Assembly: GCA_964607445.1 (NCBI GenBank)
Contig: CAZSKN010000015.1
Span: 1 to 64,000 of the forward strand
Reading direction: 5' to 3'
Length of the DNA: 64,000 bases
Source of the DNA: CALCKU01 sp964607445
GTDB lineage: Bacteria; Pseudomonadota; Alphaproteobacteria; Caulobacterales; Maricaulaceae
The translations under genes were made by a program, and so were the position numbers. Below, in pieces: positions 42,991 through 52,529 of this stretch. How positions within the stretch are numbered: the stretch's first letter is position 1; each line of letters begins with the position of its first letter. The notes below the pieces were generated by a model that worked only from the letters and a program-made list of their open reading frames with translations, was not told where the DNA came from and searched no databases.

Positions 42991-44033
42991 GTCAAAAACT
43001 CCTGCCGTGGTTTCGCCACGGGCCTAAAAAGGCGCTGGACTTGCGGGTCTGTGACATGGTTTACCGTCTCATGTGACCATTTCGGCTTGCGGTCTTTATC
43101 AATCAATTGCGCTCGAATACCTTCGTAAAAATCCTGCGTTTTCAAAAAATTAAGTGAGATGTCCAACTCTTGTGTCATCACCTCGCGGAAATTCAACGCC
43201 GCGCCGCGTCGCAAAGCTTCGAACGTGGCACACATGGCCAATGGTGATTTCCGACGAATATTCTTGGCTTGTTTTTGCGCCCATTCACCGCCGTCTTTAT
43301 CAAGCGCACGCAAAATGGCAGGGACGGTTCTTTCCCCGAAAGCCTTGACAGATGGGGGTATGGCCTCGCCTATCGGTGGTGGTTTCACAAAATCCATAAT
43401 CACATTGACCACAGCCCCGTCAGAGCCGTCCAAAGCCCCGGCACCCAAGGCTTCAATCAAAGCCCCATGTTGGGTACTGGGGACATAGCTATTGGCAACA
43501 CCGAGTGCGCAGGCCTGTCCAGCATCCAGCCGTGCGCCTGTCAGGCCAAGCCATTGCCCGATATCCATGCCTAATCTGGGTAGGAAATACGTCCCGCCGA
43601 CATCGGGAAAATAGCCTATACCCGTTTCAGGCATAGCAAAGACAGTCCCGTCCCCGGCCACGCGCAATCGCCCATGCACAGACAGCCCGACACCGCCTCC
43701 CATAACAAACCCGTCAATCAAGGTAATATAGGGTTTAGAATAACGATGGATTAGTTCGTTTAGCGCATATTCAATACGCCAAAAATTCTCGGCGCGTGTA
43801 TCACCTGCTTTGCCGCTATCATGCAGCAAAATCACATCTCCGCCGGCGCAAAAGGCACGATCACCAGCCCCGTCAATCAAAACAGCGCCGATATCAGGAT
43901 TGCGCTCCCACATGCGCAATAATCGCGTGATCTCTTCGCACATATCATAGGTCAGCGCATTGAGCGCCTTGGGACGATTAAGCGTGATATGGCCAAGATT
44001 TCCAATAATACGGGAGATAATTTCTGTGGTCAT
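42987..44033 (-). CDS. 3-hydroxyisobutyryl-CoA hydrolase (crotonase family)
   Basis: The 348-residue crotonase-fold protein has GDRAFCAGGDV (oxyanion hole) and FVMGGGVGLSVHGRLRVAGDGTVFAMPETGIGYFPDVGGTYFLPR, typical of the HIBCH group rather than ordinary enoyl-CoA hydratases (which are about 260 residues). It releases 3-hydroxyisobutyrate from its CoA ester, the step before MmsB. It overlaps mmsB by 4 bases and follows the acyl-CoA dehydrogenase by 2. Confidence 0.93.
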   Translation of the reverse strand: MTTEIISRIIGNLGHITLNRPKALNALTYDMCEEITRLLRMWERNPDIGAVLIDGAGDRAFCAGGDVILLHDSGKAGDTRAENFWRIEYALNELIHRYSKPYITLIDGFVMGGGVGLSVHGRLRVAGDGTVFAMPETGIGYFPDVGGTYFLPRLGMDIGQWLGLTGARLDAGQACALGVANSYVPSTQHGALIEALGAGALDGSDGAVVNVIMDFVKPPPIGEAIPPSVKAFGERTVPAILRALDKDGGEWAQKQAKNIRRKSPLAMCATFEALRRGAALNFREVMTQELDISLNFLKTQDFYEGIRAQLIDKDRKPKWSHETVNHVTDPQVQRLFRPVAKPRQEFLT

Positions 44034-44035
44034 AA

Positions 44036-45175
44036 TTACTGCCTTAACAAACTACGCGAAATAATCACACGCATGATCTGGTTTGTACCTTCGAGAATTT
44101 GATGAACACGCAGATCGCGCACAATTTGTTCAATTTCATATTCACTGAGATAGCCATAACCACCGTGAAGTTGAAGCGCATCATTGGCGATTTTACTACA
44201 CATGTCTGTAGCAAACCGTTTTGCCATAGCGCAGGCCGCCCCTGTATTTGGCAAGCCTTTATCCAGCATATCAGCCGCCCGATAAATCATCAGACGCGAG
44301 GCTCCAAGCTCTGTCGCCATATCGGCAAGCATAAATTGCGTATTTTGAAAATCGGAAATAGATTTACCAAATTGGGTGCGTTCTTTGGTATATTGCAAAG
44401 ACGCATCCAAAGCTTTTTGCGCCCCTCCAAGACTACACGCGCCGATATTAATGCGCCCGCCATCAAGCCCGCTCATAGCAAAGCGAAAACCGTCACCCTC
44501 GGAACCTACGCGGTTTTCAGCTGGGATGCGGCAATCCTCGAAAATGACTTGCGCTGTGGGCTGGGCGTTCCAGCCCATCTTCTTTTCATTGGTTCCGAAT
44601 GATAATCCCTGTGTGCCTTTTTCAATCACAAAGCATGAAATGCCCTTGGCCCCGTCGTCCGAAGTCCGCGCCATGGTGACATACACATCCGACCAGCCTG
44701 CGCCCGAGATAAAGGTCTTGGAACCATTTAGGATATAGTCATCCCCGTCGCGCACGGCTTTGGTGGTGAGCGATGCCGCATCCGAACCAGCCCCCGGCTC
44801 GGTTAAGCAATAGCTCGCAATGAGTTCACCTGCGGTCAGGCGCGGCACATATTTCGCGCGGACAGCGTCATCACCATAGCGGTCCACCATCCAAGTCGCC
44901 ATGTTATGTATCGTCATCATCGCAGTATGAGAGACATCCCCCGCCGCGAGTTGTTCAAAAACAATGGCGCTATCGAGCCGTGAAAGGGCTGTTCCGCCAT
45001 GCGTCTCGCCTGTATAAATCCCCATAAAGCCAAGCGCGGCGGCCTTGGTGAAAACGGCGTGATCAAGGACTTTGTCCTCATCCCATTGGGCGCTATGCGG
45101 CGCGAGTTCTACGGACGCGAAACTGCGCGCCATGTCCTGTATTAAGGTCTGTTCTTCTGTGAGTTGGAAATCCAC
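44036..45175 (-). CDS. Acyl-CoA dehydrogenase (probably isobutyryl-CoA dehydrogenase)
   Basis: The 379-residue flavoenzyme has CLTEPGAGSDAASLTTKA (FAD and substrate loop), SGLDGGRINIGACSLG, and a C-terminal LHGGYGYLSEYEIEQIVRDLRVHQILEGTNQIMR with the catalytic Glu in the EGTNQI region. From its place between mmsA and the HIB-CoA hydrolase it should oxidise isobutyryl-CoA to methacrylyl-CoA. No separate enoyl-CoA hydratase lies in the operon. Confidence 0.92.
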   Translation of the reverse strand: MDFQLTEEQTLIQDMARSFASVELAPHSAQWDEDKVLDHAVFTKAAALGFMGIYTGETHGGTALSRLDSAIVFEQLAAGDVSHTAMMTIHNMATWMVDRYGDDAVRAKYVPRLTAGELIASYCLTEPGAGSDAASLTTKAVRDGDDYILNGSKTFISGAGWSDVYVTMARTSDDGAKGISCFVIEKGTQGLSFGTNEKKMGWNAQPTAQVIFEDCRIPAENRVGSEGDGFRFAMSGLDGGRINIGACSLGGAQKALDASLQYTKERTQFGKSISDFQNTQFMLADMATELGASRLMIYRAADMLDKGLPNTGAACAMAKRFATDMCSKIANDALQLHGGYGYLSEYEIEQIVRDLRVHQILEGTNQIMRVIISRSLLRQ

Positions 45176-45184
45176 AACGTCATC

Positions 45185-46678
45185 CTAAAACGTCGGAATG
45201 ATAAAGGCGCTGTCGTTCGTTTCGCCTTCCGGCCAGCGCTGTGTAATCGTCTTTACCTTGGTATAAAAGCGCAAGCCTTCCATGCCGTATTGATTAGCAT
45301 CGCCAAATGCAGAGCGTTTCCAGCCGCCAAAGCTGTGATAGGAAACAGGTACAGGAATAGGCACATTAATGCCGACCATGCCCACTTCGACGCGGTCGGC
45401 AAATTCACGCGCGGCGCGCCCGTTCTGGGTAAAGATTGCCACACCATTTCCGTACTGATGTTCAGAGGGCAGTCGCAGCGCCTCTTCAAAACTCTCCGCA
45501 CGGACAATTTGTAGAACAGGCCCAAAAATTTCATCATGATAGGTTTCCATATCGGGCGTTACATTATCAAGTAAAGTCGGGCCGACGAAAAAGCCGTTCT
45601 CATAGCCTTGGAGTTCAAAACCGCGCCCATCTTTAACCAATGTCGCCCCTTCCTTGACCGCCTTGTCGATATTGGCCTCAATACTGTCCTTGTGAACTTG
45701 AGTGACCACGGGGCCGTAATCCGCGTCAGGGTCTGTTGACATGCCCACTGTCATGGCTTCCAGTTTTGGCATGAAAGCCTCTAGGAATTTTTCGGCCGTG
45801 CCTTCACCGACAGGCACGACAACAGGCAGCGCCATGCAGCGCTCACCGGCCGAGCCATAAGCCGCACCGAGAATATCTTTGGCGGCTTGGTCCATATTGG
45901 CATCGGGAAGAATAATACCGTGATTTTTCGCCCCGCCCATACATTGCGCCCGTTTGCCATTCGCTGTGGCGCGCGCGTAAACATATTGCGCAATATCGGA
46001 TGAACCCACAAAGCTCACAGCCTTGATGGTCGGATGATCGCAAATGGCATCTACAATTTCTTTGTCGCCGTTAATGCATTGTAACAATCCAACAGGCCCA
46101 CCAGCCTCGATAAAAAGCTCACACAGGCGCATGGGCACAGAGGGATCTTTTTCAGACGGCTTTAAGATACAGGCATTGCCTGTGGCAATCGCCATGCCAA
46201 ACATCCACATCGGGATCATGGCCGGAAAGTTAAACGGTGTAATCCCGGCAACAACGCCGAGCGGCTTGCGCAGAGAATATACATCAATTTCGGGCCCGGC
46301 CCCGTAAGTGTGCTCACCTTTCTGGCCGTGCGGTATACCACAGGCAAATTCTATGACGTCAACGCCACGCATGACATCACCACGGCTATCTGCCAATACT
46401 TTGCCGTGTTCAGACGACAATAAGGCCGCCAAATCGTCCATCTCGGCTTCGACACGCCGTTTATATTCAAATAAAACACGAGCGCGTTTTTGCGGATTCG
46501 CCTGCGCCCATTGCTGTTGGGCTTGCGCTGCGCTTTCTACAGCCATTTCCAATTCCTCTGGACTCGCCATACTCACGCGAGCTTGAACGTCACCGGTATT
46601 CGGATTGTAAATATCTTTCATACGGCCAGATGTACCTGCAACCCGTTTACCATCAATAAAATGTCCGATTTGCCTCAT
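45185..46678 (-). CDS. mmsA: Methylmalonate-semialdehyde dehydrogenase (CoA-acylating)
   Basis: ATG 46678 follows GGAGAG and gives 497 residues; the TTG four codons upstream is less likely. It is an ALDH-superfamily enzyme with FVGSSDIAQYVY and the nucleophile C281 in GSAGERCMALP, the MmsA signature. It converts methylmalonate semialdehyde plus CoA to propionyl-CoA and CO2. It heads the valine operon; a divergent LysR gene and its likely operator lie directly upstream. Confidence 0.96.
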   Translation of the reverse strand: MRQIGHFIDGKRVAGTSGRMKDIYNPNTGDVQARVSMASPEELEMAVESAAQAQQQWAQANPQKRARVLFEYKRRVEAEMDDLAALLSSEHGKVLADSRGDVMRGVDVIEFACGIPHGQKGEHTYGAGPEIDVYSLRKPLGVVAGITPFNFPAMIPMWMFGMAIATGNACILKPSEKDPSVPMRLCELFIEAGGPVGLLQCINGDKEIVDAICDHPTIKAVSFVGSSDIAQYVYARATANGKRAQCMGGAKNHGIILPDANMDQAAKDILGAAYGSAGERCMALPVVVPVGEGTAEKFLEAFMPKLEAMTVGMSTDPDADYGPVVTQVHKDSIEANIDKAVKEGATLVKDGRGFELQGYENGFFVGPTLLDNVTPDMETYHDEIFGPVLQIVRAESFEEALRLPSEHQYGNGVAIFTQNGRAAREFADRVEVGMVGINVPIPVPVSYHSFGGWKRSAFGDANQYGMEGLRFYTKVKTITQRWPEGETNDSAFIIPTF

Positions 46679-46735
46679 ATCGCTCTCCAAAATTTATCTT
46701 GAATTTAAACTGGTATTTTTCCATGTAAATAGTAT

Positions 46736-46760
46736 TTATTGCAGTTTACAGCTGCAATAA
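46736..46760. promoter_or_regulatory. Candidate LysR operator: TTATTGCAG-N7-CTGCAATAA
   Basis: A perfect inverted repeat with 9-bp arms (46736-46744 and 46752-46760) sits between mmsA and the LysR gene, 15 bases before the lysR ATG. Size and T…A layout fit a LysR recognition site, so it is probably the control site for both genes. Confidence 0.55.
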
Positions 46761-46775
46761 TACAGGCTTGTAACT

Positions 46776-47648
46776 ATGAACTGGGATGATCTTAAAATCT
46801 TTCTCTGTGTCGCCCGCCGCCGCAAATTGGCAGATGCAGCGCGCGAGTTAAAGCTGGACGAAACCACAGTATCGCGGCGACTCAAACGTCTTGAGGACGC
46901 GCTAGGCCATAGATTGTTTGAGCGTTTAAGGTCTGGTCATCACCTCACCCAACATGGCGAGGCCTTACTGGCGACGGCAGAAGAAATAGAACTACAAACC
47001 GCAATCATTCAAGCCCAGCAATCTCCACATAGCCAAAGTCCCAGCGGGACCATCAGGATTAGTGTCGCCGAAGGCTTTGGTGTTTTTGTCCTGAGCCCCT
47101 GCCTTGGCGAGTTTCACAAACAATATCCACAAATCGAAATCGACCTCGTCGCGGGTAGCGGTTTTTTGAGCCTTTCGCGCCGGGAAGCCGATATCGCCAT
47201 TGGTTTGTCTCGACCCAAATCCGCCCATATTATATCCGAAGTTTTGTGCAAATATAACTTACATCTCTATGGCCACCCGGATTATCTTGACCGGCGACCC
47301 CCTGTTAATTCACCGTCAGACCTCACAGAACACTTATTGATAGATTATGTTGATGATCTTATCTATGCCGAAGAACTTCGTTATTTTGAAACAGCATTGC
47401 CGCAATTAAAACCGGGCCTGAGGAGCACATCCATTACAGCCCAGAGAAATCTGGTCATAGACGGTTCAGGGCTGGCGATACTGCCTGACTTTATGAACAA
47501 TGATAGTTTACAAAAAATCTTGCCAGAGCAGATATCTCTGACCCGGCAATTCTGGTTTTCTGCCCATAAAACCATTGCGCCATTGGCAAAAATTCAGGCC
47601 TTTAAGACTTTTGTTTTCGAGCACATATCCAAGTCAGAAAAAATATAA
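46776..47648 (+). CDS. LysR-family transcriptional regulator
   Basis: The 290-residue protein has an N-terminal winged helix (residues 1-60, ADAARELKLDETTVSRRLKRLEDALGHRLFERL) and a substrate-binding domain from about 90. The divergent position next to mmsA and the palindrome between them suggest that it regulates the valine-degradation operon. Valine operons elsewhere often use an AraC-type MmsR, so a LysR regulator here is a variation. The stop lies 8 bases from the convergent gspN. Confidence 0.9.
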   Translation: MNWDDLKIFLCVARRRKLADAARELKLDETTVSRRLKRLEDALGHRLFERLRSGHHLTQHGEALLATAEEIELQTAIIQAQQSPHSQSPSGTIRISVAEGFGVFVLSPCLGEFHKQYPQIEIDLVAGSGFLSLSRREADIAIGLSRPKSAHIISEVLCKYNLHLYGHPDYLDRRPPVNSPSDLTEHLLIDYVDDLIYAEELRYFETALPQLKPGLRSTSITAQRNLVIDGSGLAILPDFMNNDSLQKILPEQISLTRQFWFSAHKTIAPLAKIQAFKTFVFEHISKSEKI

Positions 47649-47656
47649 CCCCCGAC

Positions 47657-48376
47657 TTAACGCCACCGGCCCTGCTCATTTAACCTAAACCCGTCTTGGA
47701 CAGGCTCAAATCCGTATAAAGGCAAAAGCGCTGCGGCTCCGACTTGGCGCGTATGCACATTAATTTCGACTTCATAGCGCCCATCGGCTTTCAAAAATGT
47801 TTTTACATCAATGGATTGCTGACCATCATCCCCGGATAAAACAGCGATAAAATCGCCGTCCTGACATTTTATCGGGCCAGACATAGCTGGTCCGCGCCAT
47901 CGCCAAATCCGGACGTTTCTTTGTAAAACATCCGTGCTAAATTGCCCGCGTGCGTTCTGACACCCCGATTGCGCGCCGGACACACCGTAGCTAAGCTCAT
48001 CAAACGTCAAATGATAATCCCCTGCAATGGATTGAAACCGGGGATCAAGTGGTAATATCCAATGTATCCATCCTTTCGCATCAACATTGCGTAATCGCCC
48101 CACACCTGCCTGACCGCGCAAGCTCAAGGCCGGTTGCGTGGCTGAAAACTCTATGGCTGGCGCCCCCTTCAATATACGTCTTGGTGACACCGAGACCTGC
48201 AAAGCGTCAATATTTGGAATATGGGTAATTTGGCCTTGCCAAATCGTGCCGCTAAATCGCGGCTGGAACGGCAGGTCGTTTTTAAGCCAACTCAAAGGCG
48301 ACCACGCTAATGGCCAAGCCGATAGGCATACCCAGACAGCAAACCCCATACATGCGAAAATAAAACCTGCCTTCAC
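47657..48376 (-). CDS. gspN: Type II secretion system protein N
   Basis: The 239-residue protein has one N-terminal membrane segment and a periplasmic beta-rich part with FSGTIWQGQITHI near the start, typical of GspN (T2SSN). Sequence similarity in this family is low, and its place at the end of the gsp run is the main support. It overlaps gspM by 4 bases. Confidence 0.82.
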   Translation of the reverse strand: MKAGFIFACMGFAVWVCLSAWPLAWSPLSWLKNDLPFQPRFSGTIWQGQITHIPNIDALQVSVSPRRILKGAPAIEFSATQPALSLRGQAGVGRLRNVDAKGWIHWILPLDPRFQSIAGDYHLTFDELSYGVSGAQSGCQNARGQFSTDVLQRNVRIWRWRGPAMSGPIKCQDGDFIAVLSGDDGQQSIDVKTFLKADGRYEVEINVHTRQVGAAALLPLYGFEPVQDGFRLNEQGRWR

Positions 48377-48828
48377 GACGGCGATATTGTCATTTGCACG
48401 TCAACCCGCCCATCATCACGGCGGTTTATCTGAATACGCGAAATATCCACATCATAATTCTGCATCAGATTTTGCAATAAATTATATATCTGCTGGCTCG
48501 CTAAACCCTCTAGCCAAACCCGCAAAGCGCCATTTGTTTCAGGTTGAAGTCGCGACAATGTCAGCCCGTCTGCACGTACTTTTTGCACAAACACGCTCTG
48601 ATCAAATTTGGTCCGGCTCTGCATCGAATCAGGGGCTAGAGCCGTAATCCCAGTTTTGACAAATTCAAGATCCCGCAGCGCACCCGCATTTTGACTCCGG
48701 GCTATCGCTTTCGTGTTCATTAAGGGCATTATCACAAACACCCATAGGACAAAAACGATACTCAAGAATATGAGCCCGTATATCAAGCCGCGTTCTCGTG
48801 GCGTCCTGTCTTTGAGAATAGTCATCAT
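48373..48828 (-). CDS. gspM: Type II secretion system protein M
   Basis: The 151-residue protein has a short cytoplasmic start, one membrane segment (about 14-34, LIYGLIFLSIVFVLWVFVIM) and a ferredoxin-like periplasmic domain. It fits GspM by size, topology and order. GspM pairs with GspL in the inner-membrane platform. It starts 34 bases after gspL. Confidence 0.85.
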   Translation of the reverse strand: MMTILKDRTPRERGLIYGLIFLSIVFVLWVFVIMPLMNTKAIARSQNAGALRDLEFVKTGITALAPDSMQSRTKFDQSVFVQKVRADGLTLSRLQPETNGALRVWLEGLASQQIYNLLQNLMQNYDVDISRIQINRRDDGRVDVQMTISPS

Positions 48829-48862
48829 ATTGTCAATTTACCGGCTATAGACCCTATATCGA

Positions 48863-49927
48863 TCATACGGGTTTAAGGCGTATTACCGCCTCCCCTATCA
48901 TCGCCCCGTTCTGCTCACGCACGCCCCCTGACTGAAAATCGACACCCGCTGCAATCAACGCATTTTCCAATCGCGAGGCTGATTCAAAATCCGGATAAAT
49001 AAACCGTATTGTCAAAGCCTGCGCACGCAGTTCATATCTTAACATATCTATCTCAACACCCTCAATTGTTTGTAGTTGAGCAAATAACATATTGGATAAT
49101 GTCAGAAACTGGCCAGACGTTTGGGGTTGCGCTTTCAGGGTTTTGGCAATTTGACGCGCCGGGTTTGACACGCTGCGCCCCGTAGCCGCTTTATAAATGT
49201 CCATCGCCTCGGATTTGTAAAATGCCGTCTGGGATGTCAATGCGCGGAGTTGCACGCCCTGCCAGACCAAGACAGCTATTCCAAGCATTACGGCCAATAT
49301 CGCTGCACGTTTTAACCCCTCTATCTGGGGTAATTTTCCACGCCGCGTCGAAAATTCGCCCTGCGCTAAATTAAAGGCTGTGTCAAAATCAAGGGATTCC
49401 ATGAGCGAAAACAGATCATATAAAGGTGCACCTATTTGAGGATCAACCGCCCAATTTGCATCTTGCGTATAGCCTGACTGACCGGAGATGATAACGCGGT
49501 CATCCAAGCGTAAGCTTTTAATTGAAGACGGGACGACGTCATAATCAACATAAATATGGCTCGGTTCAATCCCAACAGCGCGACAGGCCTGCAGAATTGA
49601 TATCATTTTCACGCGCGAAATTATCGCCATAAAAGCACGCGTGTCATGCAACACAATGTGTTGGCTAGCCGGTGGCGCCCCGAGGAGGTCTTCGACAGCA
49701 AAGCCTGCGGCCATAACTTTTTCCGACATTCGCATATCCGGTAAAGCATGGGGTAATATACGCACAGCCTGCCCGGATATAACCAAGGCAATATCACCTT
49801 TGGCTACAGCAAGAAGACCAGCCTTATCTGCGGCGGAGCGCGCCCATCCTGTCGAGCCGGTCTCGGATCGCCACGCCCAGGGCCTCGCGAGATTATCCGG
49901 CAACCATATAATTAATGATGCCTTCAC
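48863..49927 (-). CDS. gspL: Type II secretion system protein L
   Basis: The 354-residue protein has an actin-like cytoplasmic domain (about 1-215), one membrane segment (about 229-248, AAILAVMLGIAVLVWQGV) and a periplasmic ferredoxin-like domain. GspL recruits the ATPase GspE to the membrane. It overlaps gspK by 4 bases. Confidence 0.88.
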   Translation of the reverse strand: MKASLIIWLPDNLARPWAWRSETGSTGWARSAADKAGLLAVAKGDIALVISGQAVRILPHALPDMRMSEKVMAAGFAVEDLLGAPPASQHIVLHDTRAFMAIISRVKMISILQACRAVGIEPSHIYVDYDVVPSSIKSLRLDDRVIISGQSGYTQDANWAVDPQIGAPLYDLFSLMESLDFDTAFNLAQGEFSTRRGKLPQIEGLKRAAILAVMLGIAVLVWQGVQLRALTSQTAFYKSEAMDIYKAATGRSVSNPARQIAKTLKAQPQTSGQFLTLSNMLFAQLQTIEGVEIDMLRYELRAQALTIRFIYPDFESASRLENALIAAGVDFQSGGVREQNGAMIGEAVIRLKPV

Positions 49928-50949
49928 AAACCTGCCTCCAAATCCGGCCGCGTTAAAATCACCGGACGAAAGAGTTCATCTGTATACCGCTTAAAGCCGC
50001 GCTGCAATCGTGACCCGTCGATAGAAAACTCGAAAGCGCCAAAGCGCACGGCGTCTCCTATGCGGACTTCGGTTTCCACCCAAATATGTTCAACCGTATA
50101 CCCAATGCGGTCATAGGCGATGTCTTGACCCTCAACATCTTCTAAGGCCGCGGAGGTTTGCAACGCGTTTTGATCTGGATATCCGGTCTGTGGACGGTTG
50201 GCGATCACCGCTTCGGCAATATCAAGCGCCGTGTCCGAAGACAATACAGAGGCCAGTATAGGCGCTTGTTCAATCGTGAGACTATTTATATTTATCAGGG
50301 CCGAGCCTGCCGTTGGGCGCGTGCAAATAAATGGTCGCAAACGTTGAAACATTTCTTCGTTCATCCCGTCTAAAGCTCGCAAATCCAGAATACTGGAAAA
50401 TTCTGTATTCGCCGTACGAAAAGACGGGGTTTGTCCCAAATATGTAAAATCTTCTGCGCCGCCCGTCGTGGGTTGACTATCCGTATCTCGCCAATCTTTC
50501 ATACGGGCCGTAAGCTGGGTTGCCGATCTGATATCCCAGCCCAAGACTGTCAGCAAGCGTTGGAACTGTAGTCGCATTGCGGTTTGCTCTATGGCATTTA
50601 CCGAAAGACAATCCCCACCGTCGCGTATGCGCATTAAAATGGTTCCGCCTTCAACCGGAAAAATAATCGGATTGGGGTTTTGTAGCGCCGCTGTTAAAAC
50701 GTCAGGGTCCAGCGTACCAAGTAAACCCTGTAAATGCGATTGAGCAAAATCTTCAGCCCCGCGAGCATACCAATCGGCTTGCGCATAGGCATGGATTGTA
50801 CCCGCCCGTTTTATCGCCACACGCAATTCGTCAAAAATGGCGATGGCCAAGGACGCCATGATAGCCATGATCAATAAGGTCGTCAGCAAAACGGCGCCGC
50901 GATCTTTGGCAGACACAGAAATGCGACAGTTTTCACACCCCGGCTTCAT
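49924..50949 (-). CDS. gspK: Type II secretion minor pseudopilin K
   Basis: The 341-residue protein has a prepilin-like start (GAVLLTTLLIMAIMASLAIAIFDELR after a 17-residue leader) and the large globular domain of GspK. As in other GspK proteins, the usual Glu5 of pseudopilins is not present. It would cap the pseudopilus tip with I and J. It overlaps gspL and gspJ by 4 bases each. Confidence 0.9.
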   Translation of the reverse strand: MKPGCENCRISVSAKDRGAVLLTTLLIMAIMASLAIAIFDELRVAIKRAGTIHAYAQADWYARGAEDFAQSHLQGLLGTLDPDVLTAALQNPNPIIFPVEGGTILMRIRDGGDCLSVNAIEQTAMRLQFQRLLTVLGWDIRSATQLTARMKDWRDTDSQPTTGGAEDFTYLGQTPSFRTANTEFSSILDLRALDGMNEEMFQRLRPFICTRPTAGSALININSLTIEQAPILASVLSSDTALDIAEAVIANRPQTGYPDQNALQTSAALEDVEGQDIAYDRIGYTVEHIWVETEVRIGDAVRFGAFEFSIDGSRLQRGFKRYTDELFRPVILTRPDLEAGL

Positions 50950-51629
50950 AACGCAAGCTCGAAATATTGTACGATTTTATCACCGTTCAAAAACATCATA
51001 TCAAATTCAATATAATCCGGTAGCGCGCCAGAATTATCAGCCGCGACTTCTATAAACCGATGCTGAAAATCTCCCGCATGAAACCGAATATCTACGGAGC
51101 GCAATCCGTCAATCAGGACACGGTCATTTACCGGCGTATTCGGGGCTGGATGCGCATGGCTTAAACTACGCCGGATAAGGGTATCGCCTTCAAAAACATA
51201 GCGCACACGCTCAAGATCCCCGCGGGGTTCGAGCCCGCCCGGATTTGTCCGCCCTGCACGAGAAAAACTGAGTAATTCTGAAACCCCGCCCGAGAAAACA
51301 TAAGGCTCGACATTGCCATAAATATCCCGGGTCACGGGTAGAACAATATGAGACATATCCGATTTTATCAAAACCCGCGAAAGTTCAATATTGGTAATGT
51401 CTGAAACTTTTTTTGACAATTGATCTTTTCCTCGCAAGGCACTTGTCAAAGCCGCGAGACTGCCAAGTGTAATCAGCGAGAAAATAAACATGGCGATCAA
51501 CACCTCGACCAATGTAAACCCGGCCTGAGCCGCCTGCGAACGGCTATATTGCGCGCCTGACAGAGCGGGCGTAAGAGCTGTTGACTTCGACGCAGAGTTT
51601 TGCACCTTTTTGCGAACGCCCCTATCCAC
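50946..51629 (-). CDS. gspJ: Type II secretion minor pseudopilin J
   Basis: The 227-residue protein has the prepilin motif AGFTLVEVLIAMFIFSLITLGSLAAL, with cleavage after Gly and Glu at mature position 5. The leader of about 37 residues is longer than usual. GspJ forms the tip complex with GspI and GspK. It overlaps gspI by 8 bases. Confidence 0.9.
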   Translation of the reverse strand: MDRGVRKKVQNSASKSTALTPALSGAQYSRSQAAQAGFTLVEVLIAMFIFSLITLGSLAALTSALRGKDQLSKKVSDITNIELSRVLIKSDMSHIVLPVTRDIYGNVEPYVFSGGVSELLSFSRAGRTNPGGLEPRGDLERVRYVFEGDTLIRRSLSHAHPAPNTPVNDRVLIDGLRSVDIRFHAGDFQHRFIEVAADNSGALPDYIEFDMMFLNGDKIVQYFELAL

Positions 51630-52044
51630 CGGACGACCTCACCCTAAAGGCTGTGCGTTCCATAAGAAGCGGGGCCGTGGAGGCTCTGGTCTTAAATGAG
51701 GAATCTTCGGGAAATATTTTAACAACTATCTGGAAGAATTCCGGTACATCCGTAGCCAGTGTCTGGACCTCCCAGTCAAAATTTTGTCCCTTAAGCTGTG
51801 ATTGACCCGTGCGAATGCCAAGCCGAACCGGCTTTGCCCGTGCCAGAACCAATTGATTATCTGCAATGATTCCGGCCAGCATTTTTTGTTCCAGTGCAAA
51901 AACTGTTCTCGCACTTTCACTCCCCGCGCGGATCAACCCCGTGATAGAGACCGAAAATATCAACAAAGCCGCCAAAACCTCAATCAAGGTAAATCCCAGA
52001 TTGGATTTCCCTGACGTCAGAGGACGGGGCGTAAATATAGTCAT
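51622..52044 (-). CDS. gspI: Type II secretion minor pseudopilin I
   Basis: The 140-residue protein has the prepilin motif LGFTLIEVLAALLIFSVSITGLIRAG after a 17-residue leader, and the conserved region with ADNQLVLARA. It is the minor pseudopilin that starts tip assembly. It overlaps gspH by 4 bases. Confidence 0.92.
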   Translation of the reverse strand: MTIFTPRPLTSGKSNLGFTLIEVLAALLIFSVSITGLIRAGSESARTVFALEQKMLAGIIADNQLVLARAKPVRLGIRTGQSQLKGQNFDWEVQTLATDVPEFFQIVVKIFPEDSSFKTRASTAPLLMERTAFRVRSSGG

Positions 52045-52529
52045 GTCGGCCCGTCCAAAATAATCTGTCCATCCCCGGTACTTTTTACAGTATAGATTGC
52101 ATCCAATCCATCTGACATTGTCAGGTTAAACGCCGGAGCCAAGCCAGTGGGTTCAAATATAATTATCGGAACAATGGTCTGCGGCAGATCAATTTCACCT
52201 GTATCTTTTGACAAAAATATATCGACTCCCACGGGCCAATTTTCATTCAGCACATCTAACCAGTCTCCATTTTGATAGCGATATAAACTATAGCCATTAT
52301 CTGAAAACCCGGCGGCGGTAGATCGCCCCGTTAACACAGCTTCTTGCGCCGTAACATTGAGGTCGCCCGCCAGCTTATGTGCCTGTTGATCAAGCGCAGA
52401 TATGCGTGCTGGAAAGCTTAAAATTACGGCGCTCGATACCAAACCAATTATGACAAGCACGGTCATAAGCTCCACCAAGGTGAAGCCCTCGTCGGCTTTG
52501 CACACAAAAGTCCGGCTTGCAGGCAGCAT
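52041..52529 (-). CDS. gspH: Type II secretion minor pseudopilin H
   Basis: The 162-residue protein has the prepilin motif EGFTLVELMTVLVIIGLVSSAVIL and a small beta-rich domain. The start overlaps the gspG stop as TAATG, so the two are coupled. Confidence 0.9.
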   Translation of the reverse strand: MLPASRTFVCKADEGFTLVELMTVLVIIGLVSSAVILSFPARISALDQQAHKLAGDLNVTAQEAVLTGRSTAAGFSDNGYSLYRYQNGDWLDVLNENWPVGVDIFLSKDTGEIDLPQTIVPIIIFEPTGLAPAFNLTMSDGLDAIYTVKSTGDGQIILDGPT

